DNA of 31,584 bases from RUG11237 sp045119215. Lineage in GTDB: Bacteria > Bacillota > Clostridia > Lachnospirales > Lachnospiraceae. How positions within the stretch are numbered: position 1 is the stretch's first letter; each line of letters opens with the position of its first letter. Under the pieces are notes generated by a model, which searched no databases, was not told where the DNA came from, and saw nothing but the letters and a program-made list of their open reading frames with translations. Location of the stretch: positions 1 to 31,584 of the forward strand of contig JBGVDD010000197.1 in assembly GCA_045119215.1 (NCBI GenBank), read 5' to 3'. Positions 1 through 7,448 of this stretch are shown one piece after another. Both the position numbers and the translations under genes were made by a program.

Positions 1-27
1 TTCTGGATTGGTGTATACTATTTCCCA

Positions 28-102
28 TAAGGCATCCTCTTTTTTTAAGTGCTGTTTTTGTGGTTAAAAACATTATACACCTAAATAAGAATGGATGCCT
101 TA
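28..102. repeat. Interleaved inverted repeats upstream of decayed gene
   Basis: Two inverted repeats interlock here. taaggcatcc (28-37) is the reverse complement of ggatgcctta (93-102), and ggtgtata (10-17) is the reverse complement of tatacacc (74-81). The arms alternate, so both stems together could only form as a pseudoknot. The second stem is followed by a short T tract (104-109), so a terminator of something left of the window is possible. No gene is seen in 1-138. Confidence 0.35.
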
Positions 103-138
103 ATTTTTTGTGCAATTTTCAAATTTGCTCATTTATAG

Positions 139-318
139 TTAGTAAGTGTAATTCCCAATGTGGCAAAGTATCTGCCAACGAAATTGATGGAGTGTTCTCA
201 AATTCCTTTTGGAAGAGGAACTCCGGATGATTTTACATATGCCATAGTCATCATTATCCTGTGGAGTCTGATGGATGTGATGATTGGAATCCTGGTGTTT
301 AATAAAAAAAATATCTAG
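139..318 (+). pseudogene. 3' remnant of an ABC-2 type transporter permease
   Basis: The frame is open from 139 to the TAG at 316-318 and encodes about 59 residues. It contains PTKLMECSQIPFG followed by a hydrophobic segment (AIVIIILWSLMDVMIGILVF) and a short basic tail. This resembles the last external loop, last membrane helix and cytoplasmic tail of ABC-2 family permeases. There is no start codon with a ribosome binding site, the frame has a TAG at 136-138 and a TAA at 82-84, and no ATPase gene is visible. I read it as a decayed or truncated gene end. The PadR regulator downstream belongs to a family that often controls such transporters, so it may once have shared this locus. Family assignment is from the tail only. 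Confidence 0.5.
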
Positions 319-320
319 AC

Positions 321-363
321 AAAATGGGTATCTGTTTCGTGATTTTGAACAGATATCTATTTT
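321..363 (+). terminator. Hairpin after ABC permease remnant
   Basis: Positions 321-336 and 348-363 can form a stem of about 16 pairs, including a few G-U pairs, with an 11-base loop. The 3' arm ends in atttt. It sits 3 bases after the stop of the permease remnant, as expected for its terminator. Confidence 0.55.
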
Positions 364-371
364 GGTCAGTG

Positions 372-400
372 TTGACATCCACCACCAGGAAGGATACACT
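372..400 (+). promoter_or_regulatory. Sigma-A type promoter for the CPBP protease gene
   Basis: TTGACA at 372-377 and TACACT at 395-400 are separated by 17 bases. The start codon at 445 lies about 38 bases after the predicted transcription start. Confidence 0.6.
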
Positions 401-444
401 ACATATTGTAACAAAATTTCGGGATAAAAGAGGAGGAAAGAAAA

Positions 445-1404
445 ATGAATCAAGATGTAACTTGTGATAATGAGAGGAAGGGGTGGAATAATCCTTTTTT
501 AAGAATAGGATTGTCACTTTTTATTATGACGGTTCTGGTGAATGCAATACAGTATGGAATGGCTTTTTTGATTCAAAAGACACTGCCTGCATTCGCAGAT
601 TCCAGTTGGTATACTTATGTTTTGGTTATTGTGAGTACTTATGTAGTAGGAGCACCAGTGGTTATTATGCTAGTCCGTTCCTTGCCAGTCATTGATAAAT
701 CCAAAAGAGAAAAAAAACCATTAAAGTGGTATACATTACCATTGCTTTTGTGTGCCAGTCTTTTGGCAATGTATATATTTAGTATAGTGGGTGTGGCCAT
801 TAACTATCTTATCGGTATGCTGGTTGGAGGAACCTCTTTAAACCCGTTAGCAACCGCATTGGGCGGAAATGCATTGGTTCCTACTGTAATTACAGTAGCA
901 ATCTGTGCTCCAATTGTGGAAGAATTACTGTTCCGTGAAGTGATATTGGAAAGATTACGTGTCTACGGTGATATGACAGCAATCCTTGTCTCAGCTCTTT
1001 GCTTTGGATTGTTACACGGGAATATACAGCAGATTTTATACGCCACAGCATTGGGTGTTATTTTTGGGTATGTAAAGGTAAGAACCAATGATATTCGATA
1101 TACCATTGGTTTGCATATGGGAATTAATTTGATTGGTTCTGTTGTAATTGCCAATTTAGCCCTCACAGGAAACCAGTATATTATTATGGTGGCAGGGATG
1201 TTGATTATTGGAATTTGTATGGTGGGACTGGTTGCGTTTATTTTAGGTTTTGCCTTGAAATGGGTTGACTTTTCAAAATTAAGCAAAGGAGAAATGACTC
1301 TAGAGCATCCGGTTAGAAAAATCTTTGGTAATGTAGGTATGATTTTATACCTGCTGCTCAGTATTGTCTCTTGTGTGTTGGTAATTTTATCGATGAGAGG
1401 ATAA
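445..1404 (+). CDS. CPBP family intramembrane glutamic endopeptidase
   Basis: A 319-aa polytopic membrane protein with about eight hydrophobic segments. The CPBP (Abi/CAAX protease, PF02517) motifs are all present: EELLFREV with Glu159, Glu160 and Arg164, then His191 in CFGLLHGN, then HMGIN with His224 and Asn228. The family cleaves within or near membranes; in bacteria roles include bacteriocin self-immunity and peptide maturation, but the substrate here is unknown. The ATG at 445 follows gaggagg at 431-437. The stop is 4 bases before the PadR gene, so the two are probably one operon. No bacteriocin precursor was recognised nearby. Confidence 0.88.
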   Translation: MNQDVTCDNERKGWNNPFLRIGLSLFIMTVLVNAIQYGMAFLIQKTLPAFADSSWYTYVLVIVSTYVVGAPVVIMLVRSLPVIDKSKREKKPLKWYTLPLLLCASLLAMYIFSIVGVAINYLIGMLVGGTSLNPLATALGGNALVPTVITVAICAPIVEELLFREVILERLRVYGDMTAILVSALCFGLLHGNIQQILYATALGVIFGYVKVRTNDIRYTIGLHMGINLIGSVVIANLALTGNQYIIMVAGMLIIGICMVGLVAFILGFALKWVDFSKLSKGEMTLEHPVRKIFGNVGMILYLLLSIVSCVLVILSMRG

Positions 1405-1408
1405 AGTT

Positions 1409-1729
1409 ATGGGAGACAGAATCAGAAGAGTTTATTGCCCTATGACAGAAACTGGATTTTATATTTTATTCTGTCTGCAGAAACCACAGCATGGATATGG
1501 TATCAGCCTGCAGGTAAAACAGATGACTGGGAATGCAGTTATCATAAGTCCGGGAACTATGTATGGAACTTTGTCCAAAATGGAAAGTGACGGATTGATT
1601 ACCTTTGAGAAAGAAGTAGAGAAAAGAAAGCTCTATTGTATCACGGAATTAGGAAGGGAAGTTCTTGCCACAGAAATAGAAAGAATGGAAAGATTATATA
1701 AAAACAGTAAAGGAGAATGGTTAAGGTAA
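1409..1729 (+). CDS. PadR family transcriptional regulator
   Basis: A 106-aa protein with the PadR winged-helix signature: FYILFCLQKPQHGYGISLQV (recognition region start) and SPGTMYGTLSKMESDGLI, the typical helix and wing around residues 45-65. PadR proteins repress promoters in response to a ligand or membrane stress and often regulate neighbouring transporters or their own operon. The start is 4 bases after the CPBP stop and uses gaggataaag as binding site; a second ATG (residue 12) is less well placed. The C-terminal helix is short, as in the PadR-s1 subgroup. The stop codon TAA (1727-1729) lies inside the left arm of a dispersed hairpin repeat. Confidence 0.9.
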   Translation: MGDRIRRVYCPMTETGFYILFCLQKPQHGYGISLQVKQMTGNAVIISPGTMYGTLSKMESDGLITFEKEVEKRKLYCITELGREVLATEIERMERLYKNSKGEWLR

Positions 1730-1757
1730 CAGTTTAGCCAAAAGGCTGAACTGTTAC
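1726..1757. repeat. Dispersed intergenic hairpin repeat, copy 1
   Basis: The left arm gtaacagtttagcc (1726-1739) and right arm ggctgaactgttac (1744-1757) form a 14-pair stem with one non-Watson-Crick pair and a 4-base loop. It starts within the padR stop codon. The same palindrome recurs at 19568 and 29608. It has no T tract, so it does not look like a standard terminator. Confidence 0.8.
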
Positions 1758-1787
1758 TGGTTAAGTGGGGGCTGTTCAGTGGGGGAA

Positions 1788-1816
1788 TTGACAGCAGAAA
1801 AAAATAAGAATATAAT
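1788..1816 (+). promoter_or_regulatory. Consensus sigma-A promoter for the first secreted protein
   Basis: TTGACA (1788-1793), a 17-base spacer and TATAAT (1811-1816) match the consensus fully. The predicted transcription start is near 1823, giving a leader of about 60 bases before the ATG at 1887. This suggests high basal expression unless an operator overlaps it. Confidence 0.85.
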
Positions 1817-1886
1817 ATAACAGATAATTAGGAAAAAATACATCTTGTTTAAACTAAGGGTATTTTTGGAACGAAGGAGGAAAAAA

Positions 1887-3185
1887 ATGAAGAAACTAGG
1901 AAAAGGATTATTAAGCCTTGCCTTTGCTATACTTGTTCTTTTTGGAGTGCAGGATGTAGCTAGAGCGGACGAAGCAGTATTGTACACCAACGACAATTGG
2001 GTGAGTGGATCTATCGATATAGAAGGTGAGGTGGATTTTTACACTGTGAATCTGCCAAGTGCAGGATACCTTTCTGTTACTTACCAAGGATGGAGCATAG
2101 GGGATGGTTATTGCAGTTTGCTGAGTGAGGATATGGCAAGTCGATACTGGAGACATGAAGTATATACATCCAGTGATATCAATCCAAAGACACACAGTGA
2201 TGGCAGGTGGTTAGAAGCAGGTACTTATATTGTGAGGGTGGAGGGATATGGAAGACACACTGGAACTTATAAAGTAAAAGCTAAATTCACACCAGCAAAG
2301 AACAATGAAAAAGAACCTAATAATACTTTTAACGCAGCAATGAAGCTTGGAGCCAACCAACTGGTAACTGGGTTACTTTCCGAGGATGATAACACTGATT
2401 TTTATACCTTTACCTTATCACAGAAAAAAACACTGTTATTTAGTTATCTGGGATACATAAGAGATTCGTATTTTGAAATTTGGGATGAAAATTATATCTC
2501 TATTTATCGTAAAGAAGTGTATTATGGCTCAGAGACCAGTCCCAAATCCCATGTGTATGAAGTGACCTTAAATCCTGGAACATATTATGTGAAAATAACC
2601 CCATATGGAAGCAATACAGGACGTTATAGTCTGAAATACATCAATGTGGTTAAGGTTTCAAGTATTAAGATATCAGGCAATAAGCAGGTGGTAGCTGGAA
2701 AGAAATTCAAACTCTCATCAAGTGTATCACCTTCAAGCGCAACCAATAAGACCGTGTCCTATAGCACAGACAATTCCAGCGTGGCAACAGTAGATGCTAA
2801 TACCGGTTTAGTTACCACACACAATCCTGGAACAGCCCACATCACGGTTTCTGCCTTGGATGGTGGCGGAGCCACAAAAAGTGTAACTGTAGTGGTAAAA
2901 CCAAAAAAAGATGGAAGACCTAGTGTTTATAGAAGCTACGGATCTGGTAGAAAGTATCAAATCAGCTGTAAGTATCAGTCCTATGTGTCCGGACACCAGA
3001 TACAGTACAGCACAGATAAAAAGTTTAGGAATGCAACAACAAAGACAACTACCAGCAGTTCTATTTATACCAAAAATCTGAAAGCAAAAAAGAAATATTA
3101 TGTGAGAACCAGGTCATATATATTGAATGGAAGAACAAAAGTATATGGTGCATGGAGTTCTACAGCTTCTTTTACAGCAAAATAA
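1887..3185 (+). CDS. Secreted protein with two PPC-like domains, a BIG2-like domain and a fibronectin-like domain
   Basis: A 432-aa exported protein. Residues 1-27 form a signal peptide (basic n-region, hydrophobic core, ARA before Asp28). Two related beta-rich modules follow: about 28-137 (VDFYTVNLPSAGYLSV to GTYIVRVEGYG) and 140-250, which opens with KEPNNTFNAAMKLG, typical of bacterial pre-peptidase C-terminal (PPC) domains. Residues 255-340 look like a BIG2 Ig-like domain, and 343-432 like a fibronectin III-type domain. No catalytic domain, LPXTG motif or membrane anchor is seen, so it is probably released or bound to the wall non-covalently. The ATG at 1887 is chosen over an in-frame one at 1845 because AAGGAGG lies at 1874-1880. 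The next gene encodes another surface protein with similar C-terminal modules. Confidence 0.8.
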   Translation: MKKLGKGLLSLAFAILVLFGVQDVARADEAVLYTNDNWVSGSIDIEGEVDFYTVNLPSAGYLSVTYQGWSIGDGYCSLLSEDMASRYWRHEVYTSSDINPKTHSDGRWLEAGTYIVRVEGYGRHTGTYKVKAKFTPAKNNEKEPNNTFNAAMKLGANQLVTGLLSEDDNTDFYTFTLSQKKTLLFSYLGYIRDSYFEIWDENYISIYRKEVYYGSETSPKSHVYEVTLNPGTYYVKITPYGSNTGRYSLKYINVVKVSSIKISGNKQVVAGKKFKLSSSVSPSSATNKTVSYSTDNSSVATVDANTGLVTTHNPGTAHITVSALDGGGATKSVTVVVKPKKDGRPSVYRSYGSGRKYQISCKYQSYVSGHQIQYSTDKKFRNATTKTTTSSSIYTKNLKAKKKYYVRTRSYILNGRTKVYGAWSSTASFTAK

Positions 3186-3202
3186 TTGTAATCATACATC
3201 AA

Positions 3203-3236
3203 AAATCCCCGCAAGCTATTAAAACTGCGGGGATTT
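3203..3236 (+). terminator. Rho-independent terminator
   Basis: The arms aaatccccgca (3203-3213) and tgcggggattt (3226-3236) form an 11-pair GC-rich stem with a 12-base loop. The following T run is short. It separates the two secreted-protein genes. Confidence 0.75.
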
Positions 3237-3377
3237 GTTGTACCAAGAGAAAACAAGAAAATATTTCCGGGTTCTATTTAATTTTCAAGTGATTTAGACG
3301 ATAACATATACATGTGTAACACAAGGTCGTTGTAGACAATCTAGAATAAATAAAGAAAGGAAAAGGAGAAGGTTAAA

Positions 3378-6300
3378 ATGAGAAAATCTAAGAGAGTATT
3401 TGCGGGACTCTTGTCTTTTGCCATTGGTGCCACATCTTTCAATATTGCACCGTGGACAATGGAAAGCGTTCAGGCAGCAGGCGGACAGCCCCAGTATGAA
3501 TCAGTAAAGGTAAAGACCAGTTCTTTAAATGGTAATGCCATTTGGGGCGCAACGGAAGACTGGAGTATCATCAAAGGTGGTATTACCGGGAGTCAAAAGG
3601 ATCAATCAAAAGGTGCCGATGGTTGGGGAGCTTATTATGTGGAAGGTCGAGAAGAAGGCGTGGAACTTGGACTCCCACAGGATGGAAAGCTGGTGGTTGC
3701 TCAGGTACCATATGAGTTCATGTGGACGGGAAAGGAAGCATATGACGGAAATGACTCTATGCGTATGACGCCAAGTCAAAAATCCAAAAGTGTGGAACTG
3801 GCTACCTACGGAAGCTACGATAAGCTGTATGTCCTTGGAATGACAGGAGGTTACAGTGTCAATCAGACATCTAAGTTAGATGTTACATTGACTTACACAG
3901 ATGGTACCCAGGAAAAATCTACTTTAACATTAGGTGACTGGGCAAAAGACTGGAATGCAGATGGAAAGAGTGAATTGAAAACCTCCAAAGATTTAGGATG
4001 TAGACAGATGGGAGGCACCAATGCCTATTTTGTAAACTATTTTATGCAGTCCTTTGGTGTAAAGGTAGACTCTACGAAATTATTAAAAAATGTAGAGTTT
4101 TCATTCCAGGCAACCCATCCGGATATGTGTGTGTCTATTTTCTCTTTCACAGGTGTTACACATGAGAATGCACCACAGGCACCGGTAATCTCTACCTCAA
4201 GAGTAACTATGACAGGATGGAATACTAGCTGGGCTAAGGATAAGGATGCAAAAGAATATTATATTGATGTGGCTACAGATAAAAATTTTGATAACATTCT
4301 GCCTACCTACAACAATAAAAAGCTGACACATTCTGATTTGGTGGAGGGAGAAGACGGATATACCTATGTTATTAATGATGAAAAAACTATTTCAAAAGGG
4401 GAAACATACTATGTAAGAGTACGTTCAGGAAATGATTCCGGACATAGTTTAAGTTCCAATGTATGTGAAGTAGCAGTGGCTACCCATGAGCATGAGTTAA
4501 AGTACGAAGGGGATAATACCAAAGATGCAAAGGTAGTTCGCGTTTACTGCGAAGATCCGGAATGTACGGAAAAATACAATCAGAGTAATCCATTAACTTT
4601 AACTTTAGAAGCAAAAGATATTGATTATTATTCTGAAGGTAAAGCGGTGACCATTACAGATACCATTACAGGGAATGTAGATGCGTCGGTGGAAATTACA
4701 TATTATAAAGTGGATACTAAGGGAGCCGTAACCGGAGGAGAAAAGCTTGCTTCCATGCCAAAAGCCGTGGGAAATTATTACGCTCAGGTGACGGTGACCG
4801 ATCATAGCAATCCGGAAAAAACAGCAACTGTAGTGGCACCTTATGAGATTACAAAGTATAATCCAATCGTAGGAAATTTCAAATATCAGGCTCCGGCTAA
4901 TCTGGTATACGATGGAAAGGCGAAAGAGGCTACTGTTACAGCGACGGTTGGAAAAGAAGAAATCGGTGATATTACTGTTTCTTACTACGATAAGAACAAC
5001 AACAAGGTGGATAAGCCAATTAATGTAGGTACTTACGTTGTAAAGGCATCTGCTGCGGGTGGAAATAATGTGGACCCTATTCCGGAAGTTGCCGTTGGAG
5101 AATTTACGATTACCCCTATATCCTACACAGGAAATAAGAGTGTTGCCCAGAATATTCCAAAGGATGAGGGATGTAGTGTTTTGGTTACTCTGCCAGAGTT
5201 ACCAGAGGGAGCACGTTATGGTACTCCAAATAATTCCAATACAGATATTGCTGTGGGAACTGTTGCTCAGGACGGCACCATAATGGTTACCTCCAAGGGA
5301 ATGGAAGAAGGCAAGAAGACTACGTTTACCGTTCCGGTGACAGGGGCTTTAAACTATGATAGCTATGATGTTACTGTGAATTTAACAGCAGTAAGCCATA
5401 ACCATGTAGGAAACAAGGTAACAGGAAAACAGCCAACCTACACAGAAGATGGCTGGAAAGATTACTATACCTGTGAAGGTGGAAAGAATTTTGAAGATCA
5501 GGAATGTACCAAGCCAATCGTAGATTTAGAAAGCTGGAAGGTTGGAGACGGAAAGCTGGACAAGCTCAAGAAGGAAACAGGAAGAGCTCCAATCGAAGAT
5601 TTAATTGCCATAGCTCCTACACGTGAAAATGGAGAAGATGGAAAAATCATTGGACTTGATAAAAACAAAAAGTATGAGTACAAACCAGTAGAAGCCGGAG
5701 AAGATGGCTACACTAAGCTTGCTATAGGCACTGTGGAAATTCGAGGCTTAACAGCAGGAAAATATGATGTAAGATACCAGGAAACAGAGGAATTCACTGC
5801 AGGAGAGGCAAAAGAGGTGGAGGTTCCACCATATCAGCCAGAACAGGAATGTACCCACGATGTAGTGGTGAAAATGGATGGCAAGCTTCCAAGCTATGAG
5901 GAAGATGGCTGGAAAGATTACTACCAGTGTCAGGATTGTGGAAAGATTTTTGAAGATTCAGACCACACCAAGGAGATTCCAGACCTGGAGGACTGGAAAA
6001 AGGGAGCAGGAAAATTAGATAAAATCACGGAACCATCAGAAGGTTTACCAATAGTAGAAGCATTAACAGGTGTAGCCCCCACTGGACCAAGGGAAGAGGA
6101 TGGAAAAATCATAGGCCTTGATTCGGCGAAAGACTATGAATACAAACTTAGTACGGATACAGAATATATTAAGGTTCCAAAGAACTCGTTAGAGATTTTA
6201 AATTTAAAACCGGGAACCTACGATGTGAGATATCCAGAAACTGCTACTACAAAGGCCGGAGAGGCAAAACAGGTAGTTGTGCCAGGATATACTGCTCCAG

Positions 6301-7337
6301 CACATACACACAGCGCAACAAGGATAGACGGAAAAAAACCAACAACATCAGAGGATGGATGGAAGGATTACTATCAGTGTAACTGTGGAGAATTTTTTGA
6401 AGATGAAGAATGCAAGAAACCAATTACAGACCTGGAAAGCTGGAAAGTGGGAGCTGGAAAATTAGACAGAATTGTGGTAACCACAACAGAAGAACCAACA
6501 GTGAGTCCAAGTGTGTCACCAAGTACAAAACCAAGTGTGGCGCCAAGCGTGGCACCAAGCACAAAACCAAGTGTGTCACCAAGTACAAAACCAAGTGTGG
6601 CGCCAAGCGTGGCACCAAGTACAAAACCAAGTGTGGCGCCAAGCGTGGCACCAAGCACAAAACCAAGCGTGGCACCAAGTAAGAGACCTACTGCAACGCC
6701 AACACCTAATGCATCAACACCAAGCAAACAACAGATTTACAAAAATGAAACTGTATTAAATGCTGGACTTAAGGTGGCTCAGAAAGGGGATCGTATTGAA
6801 ATTTCCTGGGGAAAAGTAAAATCGGCTACTGGTTATCGTGTTTATGTGCAGTATTGTGGAATGCCTATGGCGAAAAAGCCTACTATGAAAGTAAAGTCAT
6901 ATGATGTGACAAAAGTGGTTGTGAAGAAGATTAATGGAAAGAAATTGAATCTTAAGCAAAACTTTAAAGTATGTGTAGAGGCTTATAAGATTGTAGATGG
7001 AAAAACAGTAATTCTTGGACAGACCATTACAGCCCATATTGTTGGAAGAAAGAATTATAAGAGTACTAATGTAAAGAAAGTAACTGCCACAAAGAGCCAG
7101 TATAGTCTAAAAAAAGGCAAGACCGCTCAAATTAAGGCAGCAACTGTATTGGTGGACAAGAAGAAAAAGCCATTAGATAACAGACATGCGGCAGAGCTTC
7201 GCTACAGATCCTCTAATAAAACCATTGCTACAGTAAGCAGCAAGGGAAAAATCAAAGCAAAGAGTAAGGGAAGCTGTTATGTGTATGTATATGCACGTAA
7301 TGGATATGCAAAGAAAATAAAGGTTACGGTAAAGTAA
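3378..7337 (+). CDS. Large secreted multidomain surface protein with repeats
   Basis: A 1319-aa exported protein of unknown function. The signal peptide ends near VQA (residues 31-33). Residues 40-260 form a beta-rich domain I cannot assign; 265-370 resembles fibronectin III (ISTSRVTMTGWNTSW to YYVRVRSGNDSG). Residues 430-600 contain MBG/YDG-like modules (YDGKAKEATVTATV). A Cys-containing module (GWKDYYQC type) occurs three times, at about 675-735, 827-884 and 976-1036, separated by two copies of a module with DGKIIGLD and GKYDVRY or GTYDVRY. Residues 1044-1103 are a Pro/Ser/Thr/Lys-rich tandem repeat. The C-terminus has a fibronectin-like and a BIG2-like domain. There is no LPXTG or S-layer motif. 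It may be an adhesin or matrix protein; this is inference. The binding site is aaaaggagaagg before the ATG. Confidence 0.8.
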   Translation: MRKSKRVFAGLLSFAIGATSFNIAPWTMESVQAAGGQPQYESVKVKTSSLNGNAIWGATEDWSIIKGGITGSQKDQSKGADGWGAYYVEGREEGVELGLPQDGKLVVAQVPYEFMWTGKEAYDGNDSMRMTPSQKSKSVELATYGSYDKLYVLGMTGGYSVNQTSKLDVTLTYTDGTQEKSTLTLGDWAKDWNADGKSELKTSKDLGCRQMGGTNAYFVNYFMQSFGVKVDSTKLLKNVEFSFQATHPDMCVSIFSFTGVTHENAPQAPVISTSRVTMTGWNTSWAKDKDAKEYYIDVATDKNFDNILPTYNNKKLTHSDLVEGEDGYTYVINDEKTISKGETYYVRVRSGNDSGHSLSSNVCEVAVATHEHELKYEGDNTKDAKVVRVYCEDPECTEKYNQSNPLTLTLEAKDIDYYSEGKAVTITDTITGNVDASVEITYYKVDTKGAVTGGEKLASMPKAVGNYYAQVTVTDHSNPEKTATVVAPYEITKYNPIVGNFKYQAPANLVYDGKAKEATVTATVGKEEIGDITVSYYDKNNNKVDKPINVGTYVVKASAAGGNNVDPIPEVAVGEFTITPISYTGNKSVAQNIPKDEGCSVLVTLPELPEGARYGTPNNSNTDIAVGTVAQDGTIMVTSKGMEEGKKTTFTVPVTGALNYDSYDVTVNLTAVSHNHVGNKVTGKQPTYTEDGWKDYYTCEGGKNFEDQECTKPIVDLESWKVGDGKLDKLKKETGRAPIEDLIAIAPTRENGEDGKIIGLDKNKKYEYKPVEAGEDGYTKLAIGTVEIRGLTAGKYDVRYQETEEFTAGEAKEVEVPPYQPEQECTHDVVVKMDGKLPSYEEDGWKDYYQCQDCGKIFEDSDHTKEIPDLEDWKKGAGKLDKITEPSEGLPIVEALTGVAPTGPREEDGKIIGLDSAKDYEYKLSTDTEYIKVPKNSLEILNLKPGTYDVRYPETATTKAGEAKQVVVPGYTAPAHTHSATRIDGKKPTTSEDGWKDYYQCNCGEFFEDEECKKPITDLESWKVGAGKLDRIVVTTTEEPTVSPSVSPSTKPSVAPSVAPSTKPSVSPSTKPSVAPSVAPSTKPSVAPSVAPSTKPSVAPSKRPTATPTPNASTPSKQQIYKNETVLNAGLKVAQKGDRIEISWGKVKSATGYRVYVQYCGMPMAKKPTMKVKSYDVTKVVVKKINGKKLNLKQNFKVCVEAYKIVDGKTVILGQTITAHIVGRKNYKSTNVKKVTATKSQYSLKKGKTAQIKAATVLVDKKKKPLDNRHAAELRYRSSNKTIATVSSKGKIKAKSKGSCYVYVYARNGYAKKIKVTVK
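6507..6686 (+). repeat. Tandem repeat encoding a PSVAPSTK-type linker
   Basis: Units of 24 and 36 bases alternate: 6507-6530, 6531-6566, 6567-6590, 6591-6626, 6627-6662 and a last partial, diverged unit 6663-6686. They encode PSVSPSTK or PSVAPSVAPSTK. Units are nearly identical, with mainly synonymous agt/agc and tca/gcg changes, so the array is young and likely to vary in copy number between strains. Confidence 0.92.
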
Positions 7338-7368
7338 TAGAATCATATTGGAAGAAAATTTTCCACAA

Positions 7369-7408
7369 AAAACCGGGCAATGCATCATGTGCAATATTGC
7401 CCGGTTTT
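7369..7408. terminator. Bidirectional terminator between convergent genes
   Basis: The arms aaaaccgggcaat (7369-7381) and attgcccggtttt (7396-7408) form a 13-pair stem with T-rich sequence on both strands. It serves the large surface protein gene (plus) and the TrpB2 gene (minus). Confidence 0.88.
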
Positions 7409-7448
7409 CTTTGACTATATTTTAATGTGTTTTTGATTTTATAGAGTT

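Noticed and set aside
3240..3377. Possible riboswitch or clear promoter before the large surface protein
   Set aside because: No recognisable aptamer or well-spaced -35/-10 pair was found; only the aaaaggagaagg binding site is clear.
6507..6686. CRISPR-like regular repetition
   Set aside because: Repeats are contiguous with no spacers and stay in the coding frame, so this is a protein linker.
6374..6727. Long antisense open frame rich in Leu-Gly repeats, opposite the surface-protein linker
   Set aside because: It follows from the low-complexity tandem repeat on the plus strand. It has no binding site, and the sense frame belongs to a 1319-aa gene.
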